Part shown: positions 31,642 to 44,280 of the stretch, piece by piece | Numbering within the stretch: the first letter of the stretch is position 1 | Layout of the letters: each line of letters opens with the position of its first letter | NCBI GenBank assembly: GCA_024741835.1 | Contig: JAENRP010000014.1 | Span: 640 to 64,639, forward strand | Direction of reading: 5' to 3' | DNA: 64,000 nt | Source: Diplocarpon mali | Lineage: Eukaryota > Ascomycota > Leotiomycetes > Helotiales > Drepanopezizaceae | Position numbers and translations under genes: made by a program | Notes under the pieces: model-generated | What the model saw: only the letters and a program-made list of their open reading frames with translations | Told to the model about the DNA's origin: nothing | The model's database searches: none

Positions 31642-33483
31642 ACGGAGTGGAAGGTGTCCCATAGGACAGTTGCGAATACGTGTGGAGAGAAGAATATCAG
31701 ACATCTCTGATCGCGTTTTCTTTCTGTCACTACTAGGTGTTTTGATACACATGTATTGAGAGGTAGGATACGGCTATCAACTGATGTCTGCTGATGGAAC
31801 TAGATGGCCGGGCGCCTATAAACTTTGTATTTGTACTACAATCGTAGATTCAGGGAAATTCAGATACACCTTGTGCACAAGTTATCTTGACCATTCTTCA
31901 ATCGCTTTCGGACAGCCGATTGACTGCCTCGGACAGCTGCATTTCTACGCAGCTGTACTCGAAAAGGTTGGGCCGACCATGCATCTGTCGGAGCGCTAGG
32001 ATACTAGCACCCGTGCGATTCCAAGTGCACTTCAGCAATTTAGTCAAAAGCCAGCATTAGTCAAGTTCTAAGTGAAGAAGTGGTAGAATCGCTGTAGCTT
32101 TATTTGTTACTTATCTCGAACAAGATTTAGATCAACATATATATAAACTCAGCCCAGATGTTGACGCCTCTTACTAGTACTCCGCCAGGGATATACGATT
32201 AGTTGTAGCAAAACACAAAATTGCGACCAGGGTCTTCCCCGTTGCGAATACTTCAAAAGCCCGAGAGAAAATTCTTAGAAACAGACGAGATCACCTCCTC
32301 TCATTAGAAACAATTCGTTGAGTTGGGTATCTTTATATCTCTGTTCGGAAGATATAGATTGCATCTAACGGAGGCATTGTACACCGTGCGTGTAAGCCCG
32401 ATAATGCGGGGTTGCGTGCCATTGCGAAAAATAAACAAAAAACATACAATACCAGGTATTCGCTGGTGGTCACCCACCCAACTACTAATCTGCCGATCTG
32501 AGGCTTGTATATGGCAGAGCGGACGGGATGCCCAATTCTCCTCAGTCTATGGTCGTATGTGACCGGCAAAAAGACATTTTAATTTATATAACATATCTCT
32601 CTTGTGGTATACCACAACATCCACCTCATCTGAGGAGGTATCTAGCGATAAACGAAAGCATATATGAACGATAACAAGAAAAGATCAACATACCTGCGGT
32701 GTTTGTAAGATGCAGCTGGAGAATCAAGACTCCCAGCTCTAACTTCTTCAAATACACGGTACGGTTTCCTGAAGACTCGTGATGGATTGGAGCCAGGAGG
32801 CATGTCATGCACGATATCAAACATCATGAGTTTGGGGCCCAGTGCGTAAGGGAAGTTAGTGTTTTATGATTCGTATGATTGCCCGGCGAGCACGTATCAA
32901 TGTGCTGCGTGCATCATAGCGTTCATCCGATGCTATAGAAATTGTCACCCGCGCAATATTGTACCTTAAAATATAGATAAATTCTCGCGTACGTGGAATG
33001 TCAGAATCTTGGAGTACGGATCTCTTGCATCGGCTTGGCGAAGCACTCTAAGCGGGAGCACTTCACTTCGCGCATGTCGGACAAGGTAAGCAGCTCCAGT
33101 ACATATCCTGTCGAATAGAGCCGGGGCACACATGTCATCCCGAGAATTATTCATAGTCCTTCTACAGGACGACGAGGGAAAATCTTGGGCATATCTAGAT
33201 TGATAGGGCTAAATTTTCAGGTAGCTCCTGGAAAGATCGGGGGAAGTAATGGTTGTATAATTGATGGAATGTATTTTATCACCGCTGCAAGGACGAAGCC
33301 TGTCTCTCGAGAAGAGTATACACGTGGCGGGATAGGAGCTTTCTACTTTGCCAAATCCAATACTTTCCTCAGCGCTTTCCCCAAATGCAAACGACAGAAA
33401 TGCGCTTATGGAACAGGACCAACACGAATGCAATCGTAGTCGAATAATTGTCTGTAACAACTGTCTCGCAGAAGTCCCATCCA
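31642..33483. other. Gene-poor stretch
   Basis: About 1.8 kb between the ABC transporter and the convergent gene downstream. Frames at 31784-31999, 32323-32562 and 33185-33599 are short and without recognisable content. I see nothing else. Confidence 0.4.
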
Positions 33484-34251
33484 TTATGTTGTATACAGAT
33501 AACGAGTATCTGCGTCGAAGTTTCGCCGGAGAAAATTCTCACAAGGTCCATCTCCGAGAAGCAGCTGGCCAGTTTGTATCATTCTCGGAGGTAGGCTAGA
33601 CAAATCTTTCTCCTGTATCGCAGGAACAGACGCTGTCCAAGGAGGCGTGGCTTCGGGATTATAATGAGGCCGAGGATTCTCCTTGCTCCTGTAAACATTC
33701 CTTCCATTTCTCCTCTGGCCATTTTCAAGACGCCAGTTAAACGCGTCGACTAACTCCTCCACGATTGAAGCAAGTATGGCGTAGCGAACAGGATCTAAAT
33801 CACGAGGATCCGGTATCGAAGATAGAGACCATTTTCGGCTCTGCTGTCGCCAAATGTACTCGCATTCGGGGCGAAGTAGGACGAATTCCTGCGTCATGAA
33901 TATCTCGTAGAGCCGGTAGATCGCACGGAGAGGGGTATCACGGATTGTCCAAATAGGGATATTCCTTAGGTGGAAGATATGAGGGTGGTAGCTATGAAAA
34001 AGAGCCTCGTTCGTAGCAATATCCTGAGGGGCAAGCGGCTCCGGCAATGGATAGTCGTAAGACCAGCTCCATGATGGCAGTTGGAGGTGAGCCAGGAACA
34101 ATTTTAGCAGCGTCAGGTACGGGTAATCGTGGTCGTGCCGGAGTCGCTCAACGCTTTCTCGAAGACGCAGGGGAGTGTGTAAATACCGGAGCCTCGAGCG
34201 AAGTCGCATCCACCAAGTGATCTTGAACCGGGGCTGGGTTTTTGGTGGCAT
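33484..34251 (-). CDS. Hypothetical protein, unrecognised
   Basis: 255-aa single-exon ORF with an ATG at 34251 (MPPKTQPRFKITWWMRLRSR). The residue mix is protein-like: basic, Trp/Tyr/Leu-rich N-terminal half (YPYLTLLKLFLAHLQLPSWS, HPHIFHLRNIPIWTIRDTPL), then an acidic/polar middle (IPDPRDLDPVRYAILASIVE ELVDAFNWRL) and a loop-rich C-terminus. No signal peptide and no membrane segment are evident. I do not recognise a family; it resembles the many lineage-restricted proteins of filamentous ascomycetes. The long uninterrupted frame and balanced composition support it as real. Confidence 0.6.
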   Translation of the reverse strand: MPPKTQPRFKITWWMRLRSRLRYLHTPLRLRESVERLRHDHDYPYLTLLKLFLAHLQLPSWSWSYDYPLPEPLAPQDIATNEALFHSYHPHIFHLRNIPIWTIRDTPLRAIYRLYEIFMTQEFVLLRPECEYIWRQQSRKWSLSSIPDPRDLDPVRYAILASIVEELVDAFNWRLENGQRRNGRNVYRSKENPRPHYNPEATPPWTASVPAIQEKDLSSLPPRMIQTGQLLLGDGPCENFLRRNFDADTRYLYTT

Positions 34252-35529
34252 GATTTCGTCGTGGGTATGTCGAATGTAGATGAGGCAAGGTTGCCGACAC
34301 TAGGGCAGCTTCGCCGTTGACGCACGCCGACAATAGGATATATTGTGTTTGCAAAGCCCTCTCAAACGCGGATACCTGTGGGATCCGGAAACGAAGGAGG
34401 ATTACTTGGAATGGACTACAGGCGCGGCACAATGGATGGATGATCCAGATGAGGCACACGGTAGGGCGCAACGGTCACTTTTCTCCACGTCGAGTGATGG
34501 CGTCTATTTGCAAAGCCGGGTAGTTCTACGACACGTGATCTGGCTTAGAAATTGCTGCCTGACGAAACGCCTTATGCCTTTCCCTTGCCATGCGCCAACA
34601 CCAAGAGCGGGGCTCTGGGTGCGTAGCTCTCTTGTTCATCTTGGACGATGACATGCGAAACACAAGCCCGATCACCAATCTAATATATCGCTACTCTCTA
34701 TCTCTCTACAAACAATTTGATAGCTACTATATCATGGAGAAGGGGAACCTCGATGGCTTCTCTTTGAGAGACGCTCTTGATTGTATACCAGAGTTATATC
34801 GAATGAAAAAGTTTGTATACTAGGCAGTAAATAACACCGAGCCTAGGACACTTTGGTTCTAAGGGGGGCTGGGTATGGGGGGTGAGGCGTGCTAATATCT
34901 TGCTGGCTTAGTTGGAAATCCCGACCGAATATGGGCAATCGGTTGCCTCGCGATGGTCGAGTCAACGAGTACAGTGGGTTGAGGGCAAAGCAGCACCTCC
35001 TTTCATGCCAGAGCGAAATAAGAGATGATCAAAACCCGCACGGGTCAAGCTCTCTGGTGATCACTTGTCTGGGGGTAACATCATCAGCTGTCGAGAGAGC
35101 TAATAGGTGCAAAAAAGCACTCTTGATCATCCATGGGGTTGCGGAGCTCACAAGGAAACGCTACCATGCAATTCCTCGGCCATGCGTAGAGAGGTAAGGC
35201 GCTCTGGGAGGTGCTAGGAGCAGATTAGAAGAATTAAAACCCGCTAATGTTGGGTAGCCACAAAGTCAAGTGCAAGGCAAGGTTGTATCATTTTCCTAGC
35301 AAATAAATGGAACTTGCAGATACGGGACATAAGCTCCTAGCAAGATACGCTATCGTGTAAGTGCTTATCGCAATATTCTTTTTCCTTTCACCTTGCCTGA
35401 ATGATGTGATAGTGATTTTGATGCTGCTGCTGCAGTCGTGGCCTACTCATTCTCGCACCCACTAGGTTCTGCAGCGTTTAGGCGAGAGCGGTATTTGCAC
35501 TTGTATTGATCACTCCAAACCTACACACT
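34252..35529. other. Intergenic, no supported gene
   Basis: About 1.3 kb. A plus-strand frame at 34343-34651 has a protein-like middle (YLWDPETKEDYLEWTTGAAQ) but no ATG start at a sensible place; 34889-35197 is similar in length but less convincing. Neither is called. Confidence 0.4.
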
Positions 35530-36300
35530 TCAGGTGTTGGCCGAAGCTGCCGAAGTGGCTGCGTAGCTGGATGTTGCATCCGCCGCTGCTGGAGGATGGA
35601 AAAGATCTTGTTTGTACAAGTCTTGATAGTTGGCTGCTATCTTCTCCATCTGACCAACTTCAGGCATGATGTCAAACCCATTCGTGTTCAAATTTCGATA
35701 GTGCTCCATGTCCAATGGTCCGTTGTTCGCATCCCGGAAGTGCTTGAACAGAACCAAAGCATCATTCATATCGACTTTCATCTCTGCTCCTCGGCCCGAA
35801 TTCGCAATCCTTTTAATCTTCCTTTCCAAAGCCCATTCAAACGGTGCCGCCCAGACTTTGAGTGATTTTTCGTCGAAGAGGACGATGTTTTGTTTGTAAG
35901 CCTGGTCGAAAATCTTGACGCAAGCTTCGTGTGTTGCCCAGATCTCCATCTCGTTATTCATCCACTCGGCATCGAACTTCTCCTTCTTAGCTACCGATCG
36001 TATTGCCTCTTTCAGTGGAGTTTTGATATCATCGTCCTTGCGAAATTGAGGGTCAATTATGTAGTCAATGTCTCCTGTCGCCTGTCGATTTTCGAAATAG
36101 GTCACTGCCAGATAACCGCCAGCACTAACAACATTGATGGGTGCAAAGGCGCCGAGGAAATCGTTCTTTGCCATTTGGAGATCGAGTCGCTTCAAGGCTA
36201 TTCAGAACATCGACATCAACAGTCTTTAACATAAGATGGCATTTTATGTACCATTGTTGAGATCTTCAGCGCTCAAGAGCTTCTCTTTATTTGTCGACAT
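35530..36300 (-). CDS. Nucleotidyltransferase-fold protein (DUF6036-like)
   Basis: Spliced model: complement(join(35530..36197,36252..36300)), 238 aa, with a 54-bp intron. Exon 1 reads MSTNKEKLLSAEDLNN and joins in phase (G|CC) to ALKRLDLQMAKNDFLGAFAP. It then shows INVVSAGGYLAVTYFENRQATGDIDYII: a Gly-Gly turn followed about 14 residues later by an Asp-X-Asp pair, the layout of minimal nucleotidyltransferases (MNT/AbiEii-like superfamily). The middle has the conserved-looking block LFDEKSLKVWAAPFEWALER KIKRI and a later acidic/helical part (DMNDALVLFKHFRDANNGPL DMEHYR). The C-terminus is Ala/Ser-rich and probably disordered. No signal peptide. The fold assignment is from motif layout only; the substrate is unknown. 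Similar proteins are common in filamentous ascomycetes but, as far as I know, uncharacterised. Confidence 0.75.
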
Positions 36301-38718
36301 GGAGAGCGCTATTTAAAGATCATTAGGCATTTTACAGAGTGACGAGAGATAGCAACCAACTTATGAACAGGTTTGACAAGTTTTCAACTTGCAATACTTG
36401 CACTCAAAGATGTAAGAATGTGGCCCAATATAGCACAGGCTGCTATGATCGTCGATTCAGACTTCAAGCAATTGGAAGATTGAGAGCAGGTTTTTAACAG
36501 CAGATAACCTGGCGCTAGGAGGACATTAGAAGTATGAATCAGTGTAGAGTAATATATCACGGGGAAATGGGTATCTTTGGATGTCACGATCCTGTTGCCA
36601 TACACACAGAGAGGTGTCTATTCACCAGGCTTCTGGCAATCAAAATGAAAAACGACGAAGTAGATGCCGTGAACCTGCGATTCCTAATCAAGATGTCATG
36701 CATCTTGCTGCAAGCTAGGACCAATGGAGTCCCGAAACTTCGGACATATGGTAGCCATCCGCACTTTGGCAACAAAATTTACCGACCCTTGTGCTAGAAA
36801 GGCTGCAGACCTGCACAATCTCATCCAGTGCCAAGTTTTGGAAACAGAACCCTGCTTAGTTGGCTCTCGTTGCATCGCCTGTTTTCGACCACCATTGCCC
36901 TCTAGTCCCTAATCACCTTAGCACGGCAGCAACAACTCTTGTCAAGTAATTGGGAGGTCTGCTTGAAAAGACTAGACCGATCAAGGGGGGGATATCCATG
37001 GTCCATCCTACAGATGACTAATGGAACGATTTTAGCATCTTGAGCTTGAAGCTCTCGGCAGCGGCGAAAGCTGTTCAGGATGGAGTACGACCTTTCTAAA
37101 GAATTCGCGATCAGAGCGAGCGTCGAAAAGAAGAGAAAAATACCTTCTAAAGCACAGCATCTAGGGATGAACTCTTTGCGAAAGGTTAATTGAAGCATCC
37201 AGGCTTGTTTCAAAGGATCATTGCTACCATATTTGAGGGTCCGAAAGATTCCAATTCTGATTTTAAGTATACGAAATCCAGGAAGTAGGAGTTCATACGC
37301 AAGAGGAACGACTTACTTCGAAGCTTAAGTCCTGATGGTTTGATCTCATAGGCATTGGCTTTCGCGCCTACGCTACGGAGCGGAGGTTGAATGTCTCTGG
37401 ATATATTTACTTTTTGACTTGATATTAAAGCCCAAGCTGGTCCAGATATAGCCTCCAGTTATATGAGAAATATTGCGCTTTCTCCAAATAAGATACAGGC
37501 TTATTTGAATGAATCCCATAAGGGCCAGGCGTTTTTTGAGGCTAATTGGGTCAATTAAAGCGAGCAGCGCAAGAAGCCTATTATTGCCAGTAATTGATGG
37601 TCCGTATCCAAAGCCAGCAATAAACAATAAAAGGCAGCGCATCCAAGCCAAGGCCGAGCCAGAGATATTAGCAATGGAAGGCACGTTGTTGCTATCCAGT
37701 GAGAAAAGAGGTAAGAAAGTGCTCTGAGAAAATGTCAAGCACTACTAACGACATATCAACAGAAGTGAAGAATATGTACACAAACGCATCGCTAGCAATA
37801 TTTCAGGATTGCCGAAACCATCCAGAGCATCTTTCCACAATAGCCGGCTATAGAAATGGTAGAAAGGCCAGAAAGGGCTGGAGATAACATGATGCTTAGT
37901 CACTCTATTCCTAAAGGATAATACCCAAAATGTCTCTCTGACAATCTGGTGTAGGAACAAGGGTGGATACTGTCTGAATAGTTTCTTTAGGCTACTTTCC
38001 ATATCTTCCTAGAGTTGGAGTTTTATCATAGCCGTCTATTACAAGCAGAGTAGCCTGTAGGGATAGCAAATATCTTATGTTCTGTGGTGCAGGATTTTTT
38101 AAATAGTATGGAAATCGTAATATTCTATCTGCTAATTGTACTTGGAAATATAGTTGTCTTGGTAGTCTATGTTCTATCAGTTCTTTCTCTAGATAAAATT
38201 CATGTCGAACTAATTTGTTCCTCATCTCCAGCAAGAGCTGCGTCGCCTTTTTATATAGTACAATCAGCTTTAAGTCATTAAAGAGAGGTTAAGATATCTG
38301 ACTGTCAAAGGATATAGAAAAGGGAACTAGAAAGTCTGATTTTCGTTATGAGATCTGCAATTTAAGTCCTTCTGAAGTATTACAAGTAACAAGGCCGACT
38401 CATTGCGCAAGGCCTGCCTACAATTTGAGCTTCTAGAGGAGGCACGCCTTTTCTTGGACAGGAAGATAAAAGATGATATGAGGTATAGTACTGATGATGC
38501 CTGAAGCACTAATGATACAGATCATGGGGTTAGTTTGTCAAAAACAGAAAAGGGGACTAGCTGGCCTTGGGAGTAATAGGTAGGATGAAAAAAGGAATAA
38601 GCAGAGGTATATAAAGGACACTAAGCAGGATAATTTAGTCACTGTTGGTGAAGAACGGCCTTATGAGTTTTCTCTTATGCATCAAGTGCACAGCGCTAAG
38701 CGATTTCCTCCACGCGCG

Positions 38719-38750
38719 TATTATGGCCCTGCTGTATCAGGGCCATAATA
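38719..38750. repeat. Perfect 13-bp inverted repeat (hairpin)
   Basis: TATTATGGCCCTG (38719-38731) and its exact reverse complement CAGGGCCATAATA (38738-38750) flank a 6-nt spacer CTGTAT. Confidence 0.85.
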
Positions 38751-40769
38751 CTCGAATGATATGCTGCTATATTAACTTCACTAAGTCACCTGAAACGAAA
38801 ATTCTTACACTGGTTTATACCTTGTTGTAGAACGCTTCTTAGCTTGAGTTCCAAAAGCTTTCTTGATGTATACCTGACTTAGCTGCATCTTGTTCGTTTC
38901 TACTCCATTTTCTAATCCAAGAAAGATCTAAGTATTATATCACCTGCTTCTGATAGATTGAATCAAATGTCTATTTCATAAAATACCCAAGTTTCAATTG
39001 TTTTGATATTCTGCATGCAGCCACGCAGACTCGGAATGTATTGCAGCCTGAAGGATTCCTTCCAATCGTGAAAGAAATTCATTCTCAAACCTAAACAGCC
39101 TTTTAAGAGCATATATCTAAAATCAACTTTAATCAGTCACGCGGGCTTGTTGCTTATAATCATCATGCAACTTTTCCTCCAAGCTTTATTCAAATTCGAA
39201 TTCAAAACTAAACGGTATGCCCTGCCTGTTGAGGGTAATTATAGTCAACTACTATGAGGTCTTTGTCATAAACAATAGGTGTGGGTCAATTTATATCACC
39301 GAATAAATCATCAATCGTAATTACTAGCTTTTTAATAAAATTTATTATTGAGGCAGTTCAAACATATCTATCATAAAACATGCCCTTCCTATTCACAGAC
39401 AATAGCTAGATAAGAGAAAGTGTTGACATTTTACTTACACTCCTTTCTGGATTTTAAGCAATAATAAAATCTCTAGAGTAGAGCAAATCTTGATGCCTGG
39501 ACTAGTGATCTTCTAGGGTTTAATAGTAATGCTCTGACTGGGTCCAAATCATTACTTTTATTTATTAGTCTCCCTAAGACACAGGTATAAGCTATAACTC
39601 ACTGAATTGGTCCTATTAGTGCTCCAGCGTAACTCTATACCTCTATTACCACAATTATCGCTCCAATTCATGCTCTTGATTTCTTCTATTTTAGCACCAA
39701 ATAATACTTTTAGCCTTAGAGTCAAGTAGGCTATATAATTCTTAAAATTAGTAAAGAAACACCCTTTTCTGAAAAGCCTCTTTCAGGGCAGCTATGAAAT
39801 ATGGTTTATGCTAATAGTCTCTAACTGATAAAGAATGAGCTCGAAGCCCTTTTCCATGTACTTGTCCACGAATTGCAGAGCATTTACTTTTTTTTTTCCA
39901 GATTAAAGAGATCCTAGACTATCATCAGTCTATAAACTAACCTTGTAGTATGTTTAGACTATATAATAACCTAAGATAAAGTATTAGATAATACTTGGTT
40001 AGAAATTGATAATAGTGCTGATTATTCCTGCGAATTATCTATCACACTTATTGAGCTGAATACTATGTCTCTGTACAATCCTGCACACGCTAATAGATCT
40101 TCTGCTATTAGTAGTCTTATCAGAATCATTTGGAGTATTTTTATACTTCGCCCTATTTACTAAAGCGGCCTGCGGAATACAGCAGCAGCAGAAGTGCTTA
40201 CATCGTGGTAAAAGTCTTAGTCTAAGCTATTAATGGCGGCTAAGGGATAGGAGAACGCACTTGCTCCGGACCTAGATAGAACCATTTTCTTCTCTTATAT
40301 TGCAGACAAGAGCATATCTAGGTGTAATCGCTTGAGAAACCAAGAGCTTTTTTAAATGGTAAAGAGGCTGCTCTTAACTCTTCAAGAACTTTGACCACTT
40401 AATTTTCGTTTGTCACCATAATGCTGTCTATCATTTCTGCTAGAGAGATACCTCTGATATTAGAGCAGATATACACCATCTTATTAATCAAAACAAGAAT
40501 CATAGGGAGAAATATAAGTCTTCTCTTTATTTTGCCAACTTAAGTAGTTTGAATCAGGGTAGAATCTATTGTAATTGAAAGCTCAATTAAACAATGTTTT
40601 GTTTAGATATTTTTCTATCGCGTATTATTAATAAGGATCCCAATTCGCCTAGACTAAATTTTTGAGTAATCTAAATCTCTCTTCATTTTGCTTATGAATT
40701 CTTCAGCTTAACATTTTAGAATACTACGCAAGCCGACGAATTTTTTTCAATTCGTCATCTCTGGAGTTC

Positions 40770-41020
40770 CTCGCTTATCTAATGCGGTATCTGGACTCTA
40801 TTTATTCTCGAGCTTGGCGCTGGCCCTTCTCGCTTAAGGGGCCTGAGCCAGCGAAGTGGGATTTGGGTCCTTGGAACTAGTTTCCCTAAGGCTGTGATGC
40901 GGCTCAGTTCTTGTATATAAACGTGTGAAAACGCAAATATCACGCGCAATACCAATATTATGTAATATTAGAGAGAATTTCTCTCTCATATATTAAGCTA
41001 CGACGCACATCTCTTTCATT
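40770..41020. repeat. Possible LTR-like or promoter-like block
   Basis: A GC-rich pocket inside the AT-rich island has a long imperfect hairpin (CGCTGGC at 40830-40836 with GCCAGCG at 40851-40857, and an inner CCCTT/AAGGGG). It is followed by TATATAAA near 40915 and the palindrome AGAGAGAATTTCTCTCT near 40971. The combination recalls a retroelement LTR promoter, but no matching second copy, TG...CA ends or target-site duplication were identified. Confidence 0.25.
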
Positions 41021-43100
41021 TTGGAAACTTCAGGCCAAGGTGTTTGAGTTGAAAGGCTATTGAAAGACACAGTAGAAGTACTATAGGTTCACAAATAACA
41101 AATTTTTAGCTCCCTTACCTTCTGTAAGATTCTATAAATCCTAGGACTACGAACTTGGGTCCAGGATCTTGTTCCTCTTGATTATTAGAGAATACACCTT
41201 AACAAATTGAGCCGCCTCTTGTGACAGCGAGAGCAAGGCATTTGTTGATGAAGTCGATGAGATCAATGCTACTAAATCCAATAGAACTCAAAACTAAAGA
41301 GGGTAGAAGGGCGTAAGGCCTTTCTACTCATGCGCTTTTCGATTGGATAGCATCTTGCTCAGCGTATGAATCACAATCTTGTAAGCAATTTCAATATTAA
41401 AGGAGACCCTCGCTCGTTCCTTTAGCACGTCGCCTTCTAAGACGGCATACAAATCGTATTTGTCTCCCTCTAAGTCACAAGTCTCTAGGTCACGAGATCT
41501 CGCCGTGACACCTCTAGGCTCTACAAGCAACCTTGATATATCTCGCTTGACAATATGCCTCCAGCGTATTTCTTTGTGAATACAGCATTGATCTATTACA
41601 ACTGTCCTAGAACAGCTGCCCTAACGCTATACAGCAATTGGAGAAAGGTAACTATCTAAGGGAAAATATAAAGGCCCTGGATTTCATCTTTACTGCATAT
41701 GCAATGCGCTTGAGTTATCTCTATATGGACGATCCAAGGTCCGCAATTATCCCAATGTATCTAGAATATTGCTATCGCCTACTAAAGGACACAGGGAAAC
41801 AACACAAGAATAGGCCTAAGGGAAGTCCCAAAAACAAGAGGAGGAAGCACCACAATTGGGCTCTCCAAGACGAGGTTTTGGGAACAATTCCCAAGTTAGG
41901 AGTGTATTCAGAAGCTATAGCGTTGCGCGCCTGTTTCTATATACAGTGGAGGTCCCTTTTATCCTCCCTTCGGCTTCCAGCCGACCATGTGACCTTTGTC
42001 ACGCGATCCCATCCAGTTCCAGGTCTCTACACTACGTGGATTAATTCAATCGCTCGTTTAGCGATTTAATTGCTAAACTGATATCTATAATCTATAAGAA
42101 ATTTCCATCACAAGGCTAAGATATAAGGCCTAAACACATATTCGCGATCCTAACAATCTCTTTAACATAAGAGCCATCCCAGATGTAAATCTCAGAATCC
42201 TACACAATTGCCATGAAATTATGAGAAACTATCTCTTTTTTAAATATAAAAATTCGTACATCACTCAGAAGCCTAGATGGGCTACTTCCGCCGCTAAACT
42301 ATTCAAACAAGAGCTTATTCCCTTTGACACTTCTACGACCTTCAGATATACGTAAGGATTTTCAGGATCTGTTACTATCAGAGTAGAGTCTAACCGAAGG
42401 TCTGCGTTATATCTATAAACATGGCGCTAGGCCCGCAGACAAGATAATTTTAGGGCAAATATACTCGATGTTAAGGTAGCTATTGGACATTCTAACAGAA
42501 ATTTGTTTTACTTCTCCATAGTAGGAATACTTTTAGGCTATCAATATTTAAGGAAAAACTCCAATCATCTTTGTGTAGTTGAAGATATGCACTGGACAAC
42601 AATAAAGGACTTGATTAGACTGTGCGACGTTCTCTGTGTCCTTGGACCTAACCTGCACATAAATGCAAGGTATAGGAAGCCTCGCATAGAGAGACATAAT
42701 AAAATTCATAGAACTTATTGGTGTTCAGGACAGAGAACGCGGTCACGCTGGAGAGGAAAGTGGACAGGATAGCAGCCGTGGCGGCAAGTCAATTGAAGTA
42801 AAGAATCACAATTTGTGGTCCTTATTACCAAACACACAATTCTATGCTTGATTTAGGATAACTCACCAGATTTAATATTGAAAATTACTAATCCGCAGGC
42901 TTGTGCTTATGATTTCGTCTATTTCTACGTCGATACTGTTCACAAGGGTAGACACTGACATCTCGATGCGCCTGGGGAATGAGATTCCTTACCCAGCCTT
43001 ATTGAAAAGCTGTTGGTTGACAAAGTTATTTGAAAATTAAAGCAGAATCTCAGATGATTTTCTTATCGTTTGGCGATCAGGATTCAAAATGCCTGTGAAG

Positions 43101-44280
43101 TGGGCGGTGTCCTGCAACGGATCTATATTCGGTAAAACACGTGCCTAAGTTTATCAAGCCAAGGAACTCCAATCAGCTCAAAGTAAGAATTCAGTGCTAG
43201 GAGAGCGTCGACAATTCTCTTGAGTCTTTCCGCGTTATTCTTTAGACAGATGTCCATCATCCACAAGGGCTTATACACTCTTAACGGATTGTGGAGGGGA
43301 GGGGGGTGCAAGCTTCTAAAGCCGGGAATACACCAGTGATCTATCTTCTCTTTTCTAGATTAAATCTTGCTCTTAAGAGGTGATATCTGTACTTTCGTCT
43401 GGCATATTGTGTTCTTTCGCATAACACTCATGTACGGACTTAGGCTAGCTAGTCATGCGAGCACTTCTCCTAAATAATCTATATCCTTACAGCTTCTGGA
43501 ATAGACTGTGAAACTCATCTTTGAGATATTTGCACTTCATGCTCAATCTTTTCATCTCGAATATGTCTATACGCCAGTAATTCTTTGACATTCACATTCT
43601 AGTTCAAATGAAGGCAGGTTGCCGGATCTTTGGACCAGCTTATGGTCGGAGATTTTTCTTATAGGAAACCTTGAAACAGATTCCTCGCTTGGCTCTTGAA
43701 GGCTACGTCCTATGTTTTGACGACTCATTTCTACATAAAAGCCCTGGATATCTATGCAGAATCTTTCCAAGGTGACCCAGGCAGCAATGCCACTTCCAAG
43801 TACCATGTCAAAAAGCTCGCGCATGCCGATGGGCATTTTCACTTGCTTCTCAGGCGCGTCTACTACCTCGAAACTGCTATAAGACCCCCCGCCCAACAAA
43901 ATACGTCGTACCCCTGTCACAGGAGGTTTTAGAAGTATTGAAATGTTCATAGAAGCATCGCACAGAGGGTATAAGTCAAAAGGGGAGCGCCAGGGTTCGT
44001 CAAGCTTTGCTCGGCCATAGAGCATGAGGCATGTGTCAGATGGCGAGTGCTTGCAGGACGGAATGGTACTCGGTACTCGATACTCCACCTGCAAGGCGCG
44101 ATAAACAAGGGGCTATGGAACAGCGAACTTCAGTACCTGGTAATTCTTGTAGTTTTCAATAATAATTCTTAACAAGGATTATGTGATACTTCTTTGACGT
44201 ATTGGAATTGCGCATTTGTTAATTTCTCAGGATTCCTCTTCTGTTATGGTTAAGTTGCGAGGGGAAAGGTCCGGTACTCC
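43101..44280 (-). pseudogene. Decayed unrecognised gene with C-to-T style stops
   Basis: From about 44280 one minus-strand frame reads TITEEES, EINKCAIPIRQRSIT, SLLRIIIENYKNYQVLKFAV and PLVYRALQVEYRVPSTIPSC, interrupted by TGA, TAA and TAG. It then stays open to 43567 (LILLGGGSYSS-type and AAWVTLERFCIDIQGFYVEM segments). After a frame change, MKRLSMKCKYLKDEFHSLFQ continues with TAA and TAG stops and RSARMTS, PKSVHECYAKEHNMPDESTD. A last open piece (43311-43123) is MMDICLKNNAERLKRIVDAL LALNSYF. The stops are each one C-to-T step from Gln or Arg codons. Whether these pieces formed one gene is uncertain, and no family is recognised. Confidence 0.45.

Larger units (their letters stand above)
36301..43100. 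other. AT-rich, gene-free island
   Basis: Nearly 7 kb with no intact gene. It is visibly AT-rich and full of TA dinucleotides and stop codons in all frames, as expected of RIP-degraded repeats. Residual open pieces occur at 41638-42069 plus (MEKGNYLRENIKALDFIFTA...), 41324-41530 minus and 42503-42772 plus, none recognisable. No transposase, reverse transcriptase or integrase motif could be read. Confidence 0.5.

Noticed and set aside
34343..34651. Plus-strand frame with a protein-like middle (YLWDPETKEDYLEWTTG)
   Set aside because: It has no plausible ATG, no splice support and ends in low-quality sequence; not enough to call a gene.
36301..43100. Search for reverse transcriptase, integrase or transposase motifs in the AT-rich island
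   Set aside because: No catalytic motif could be read in any frame, so no transposon family is assigned.
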